Assembly (NCBI RefSeq): GCF_938036805.1
Contig: NZ_CALHWC010000144.1
Coordinates: 1 to 13,880, forward strand
DNA: 13,880 nt
Reading direction: 5' to 3'
DNA from: an uncultured Streptococcus sp.
Lineage (GTDB): Bacteria; Bacillota; Bacilli; Lactobacillales; Streptococcaceae
Below, piece after piece: positions 13,138-13,880 of the stretch (within the stretch, counting starts at the first letter, position 1; the number at the start of each line of letters is the position of its first letter). The notes under the pieces are model-generated. The model did not search any database. It was not told the DNA's origin and saw nothing but the letters and a program-made list of their open reading frames with translations. The translations under genes and the position numbers were made by a program.

Positions 13138-13880
13138 ATGACATTATTAGATGTACAACACGTGAAAAAGATTTATAAGACTCGCTTTCAGGGTAGCCAA
13201 GTAGAGGCCTTGAAAGACATTCACTTTACGGTAGAAAAAGGTGAATATGTCGCCATCATGGGGGAGTCAGGCTCTGGGAAATCCACCCTGCTCAACATCC
13301 TAGCCATGCTGGACAAGCCAACTGAGGGCCGCGTCTTTCTCAACGGAACTGACACGGCAACCATCAAAAACAGCCAGGCTTCCAGCTTCCGTCGGGAGAA
13401 ATTAGGCTTTGTCTTTCAGGACTTCAACCTGCTGGATACCCTGTCGGTCAAGGATAATATCCTCCTACCTCTGGTCCTTTCTCGTCGTCCTATTACCGAG
13501 ATGATGCAAAAGCTGGTCACCACCTGTAATGAGCTGGGAATTAACAAACTTCAAGAGAAGTTTCCTTATGAAATTTCCGGTGGTCAGAAGCAGCGGGTGG
13601 CAGTTGCTCGCGCTATCATCACAGAGCCTGAGATTTTACTGGCGGATGAGCCGACAGGAGCCTTGGATTCCAAGTCTTCGGCTGCTCTCCTGGATGTCTT
13701 TGATGACATCAACGACCGCGGTCAAACCATTCTCATGGTAACTCACTCGACCTCGGCAGCCAGTCGGGCCAAGCGGGTGCTCTTTATCAAGGACGGGATT
13801 CTCTACAATCAAATCTTCCGTGGCAACAAGACCGAGCGGCAGATGTTCCAAGAGATTTCCGATACTCTGACAGTTATGGC
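13138..13880 (+). CDS. bceA: BceA-type ABC transporter ATPase (copy 2, cut by the window edge)
   Basis: The frame is open from ATG 13138 to the last base, covering 247 codons. All ATPase motifs are present at the same places as in copy 1: Walker A GESGSGKST, VFQDFNLL, ISGGQ, ILLADEP and the switch His. Against copy 1 (5137) the visible protein differs only at residue 128 (Thr here, Ala there). The DNA is identical for 176 bases near the start and then differs at about 47 places, almost all third positions. AAGAGG lies seven bases before the ATG, and a separate Bce-type promoter precedes the gene. A second bceB probably follows outside the window, but this cannot be seen. Confidence 0.92.
   Translation, partial: MTLLDVQHVKKIYKTRFQGSQVEALKDIHFTVEKGEYVAIMGESGSGKSTLLNILAMLDKPTEGRVFLNGTDTATIKNSQASSFRREKLGFVFQDFNLLDTLSVKDNILLPLVLSRRPITEMMQKLVTTCNELGINKLQEKFPYEISGGQKQRVAVARAIITEPEILLADEPTGALDSKSSAALLDVFDDINDRGQTILMVTHSTSAASRAKRVLFIKDGILYNQIFRGNKTERQMFQEISDTLTVM

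Noticed and set aside
13529..13851. Short frames on both strands within the second bceA
   Set aside because: They are shadows of the bceA frame, which is open from 13138 to the window edge.
1..13880. CRISPR array, tRNA or rRNA genes, transposase or integrase
   Set aside because: None was recognised on either strand. The only mobile-like signal is the non-coding repeat at 12634-12815.

Overview
The window looks like a chromosomal segment of a low-to-moderate GC Firmicute, most likely an oral viridans-group Streptococcus (sanguinis/gordonii-like). The reasons are the strong AGGAGG-type ribosome sites, extended -10 promoters, the end of a streptococcal-type methionyl-tRNA synthetase, a Bce-type antimicrobial-peptide resistance module, a DUF2974 (Mbeg1-like) protein, and a 'GTGGGACAGAAATCG' intergenic repeat of a kind I recall from streptococci. 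The species is inferred from sequence memory, not from a search.

Layout. Bases 1-190 hold the 3' end of metG and its terminator. Bases 190-2390 hold a DUF805 membrane protein (+) and a convergent DUF2974 lipase-like protein (-), which share a bidirectional terminator. Bases 2490-7930 hold a complete Bce module: response regulator, intramembrane-sensing histidine kinase, a TraX-family membrane protein, and the BceA/BceB ABC transporter. Bases 7940-10715 hold a LytTR cassette: ABC ATPase, ABC-2 permease, LytTR regulator and DUF3021 membrane protein, with a candidate LytTR direct repeat in front of the promoter. Bases 10778-12346 hold a TetR regulator, a small membrane protein and an NrdI-like flavoprotein, with three copies of one 28-bp operator. 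Bases 12351-13880 hold a Bce-type promoter driving a small frameshifted ORF, a dispersed intergenic repeat, a further Bce-type promoter, and a second, almost identical bceA that runs off the right edge.

How the parts fit. The main story is a drug/peptide-resistance neighbourhood with three self-contained sensing systems. The Bce system is the most notable. Three promoters (in front of traX, the small ORF and the second bceA) share one architecture: an inverted repeat TnACA-N4-TGTAA, then TGAAAG 20-21 bp further on, a TGG-A-type -35, and a TAt-AT-type -10 at 67-68 bp from the start of the repeat. This predicts one BceR regulon of at least three transcription units in the window, including both bceA copies. 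The two bceA copies are identical over 176 bp near the 5' end and then differ almost only at synonymous sites, which suggests recent partial gene conversion. They also form an 8-kb direct repeat.

Four starts differ from the longest reading frame: the DUF2974 gene (2314), bceB (5897), the LytTR gene (TTG at 9798) and the DUF3021 gene (10264). In each case a ribosome site, promoter or family N-terminus favours the shorter form.
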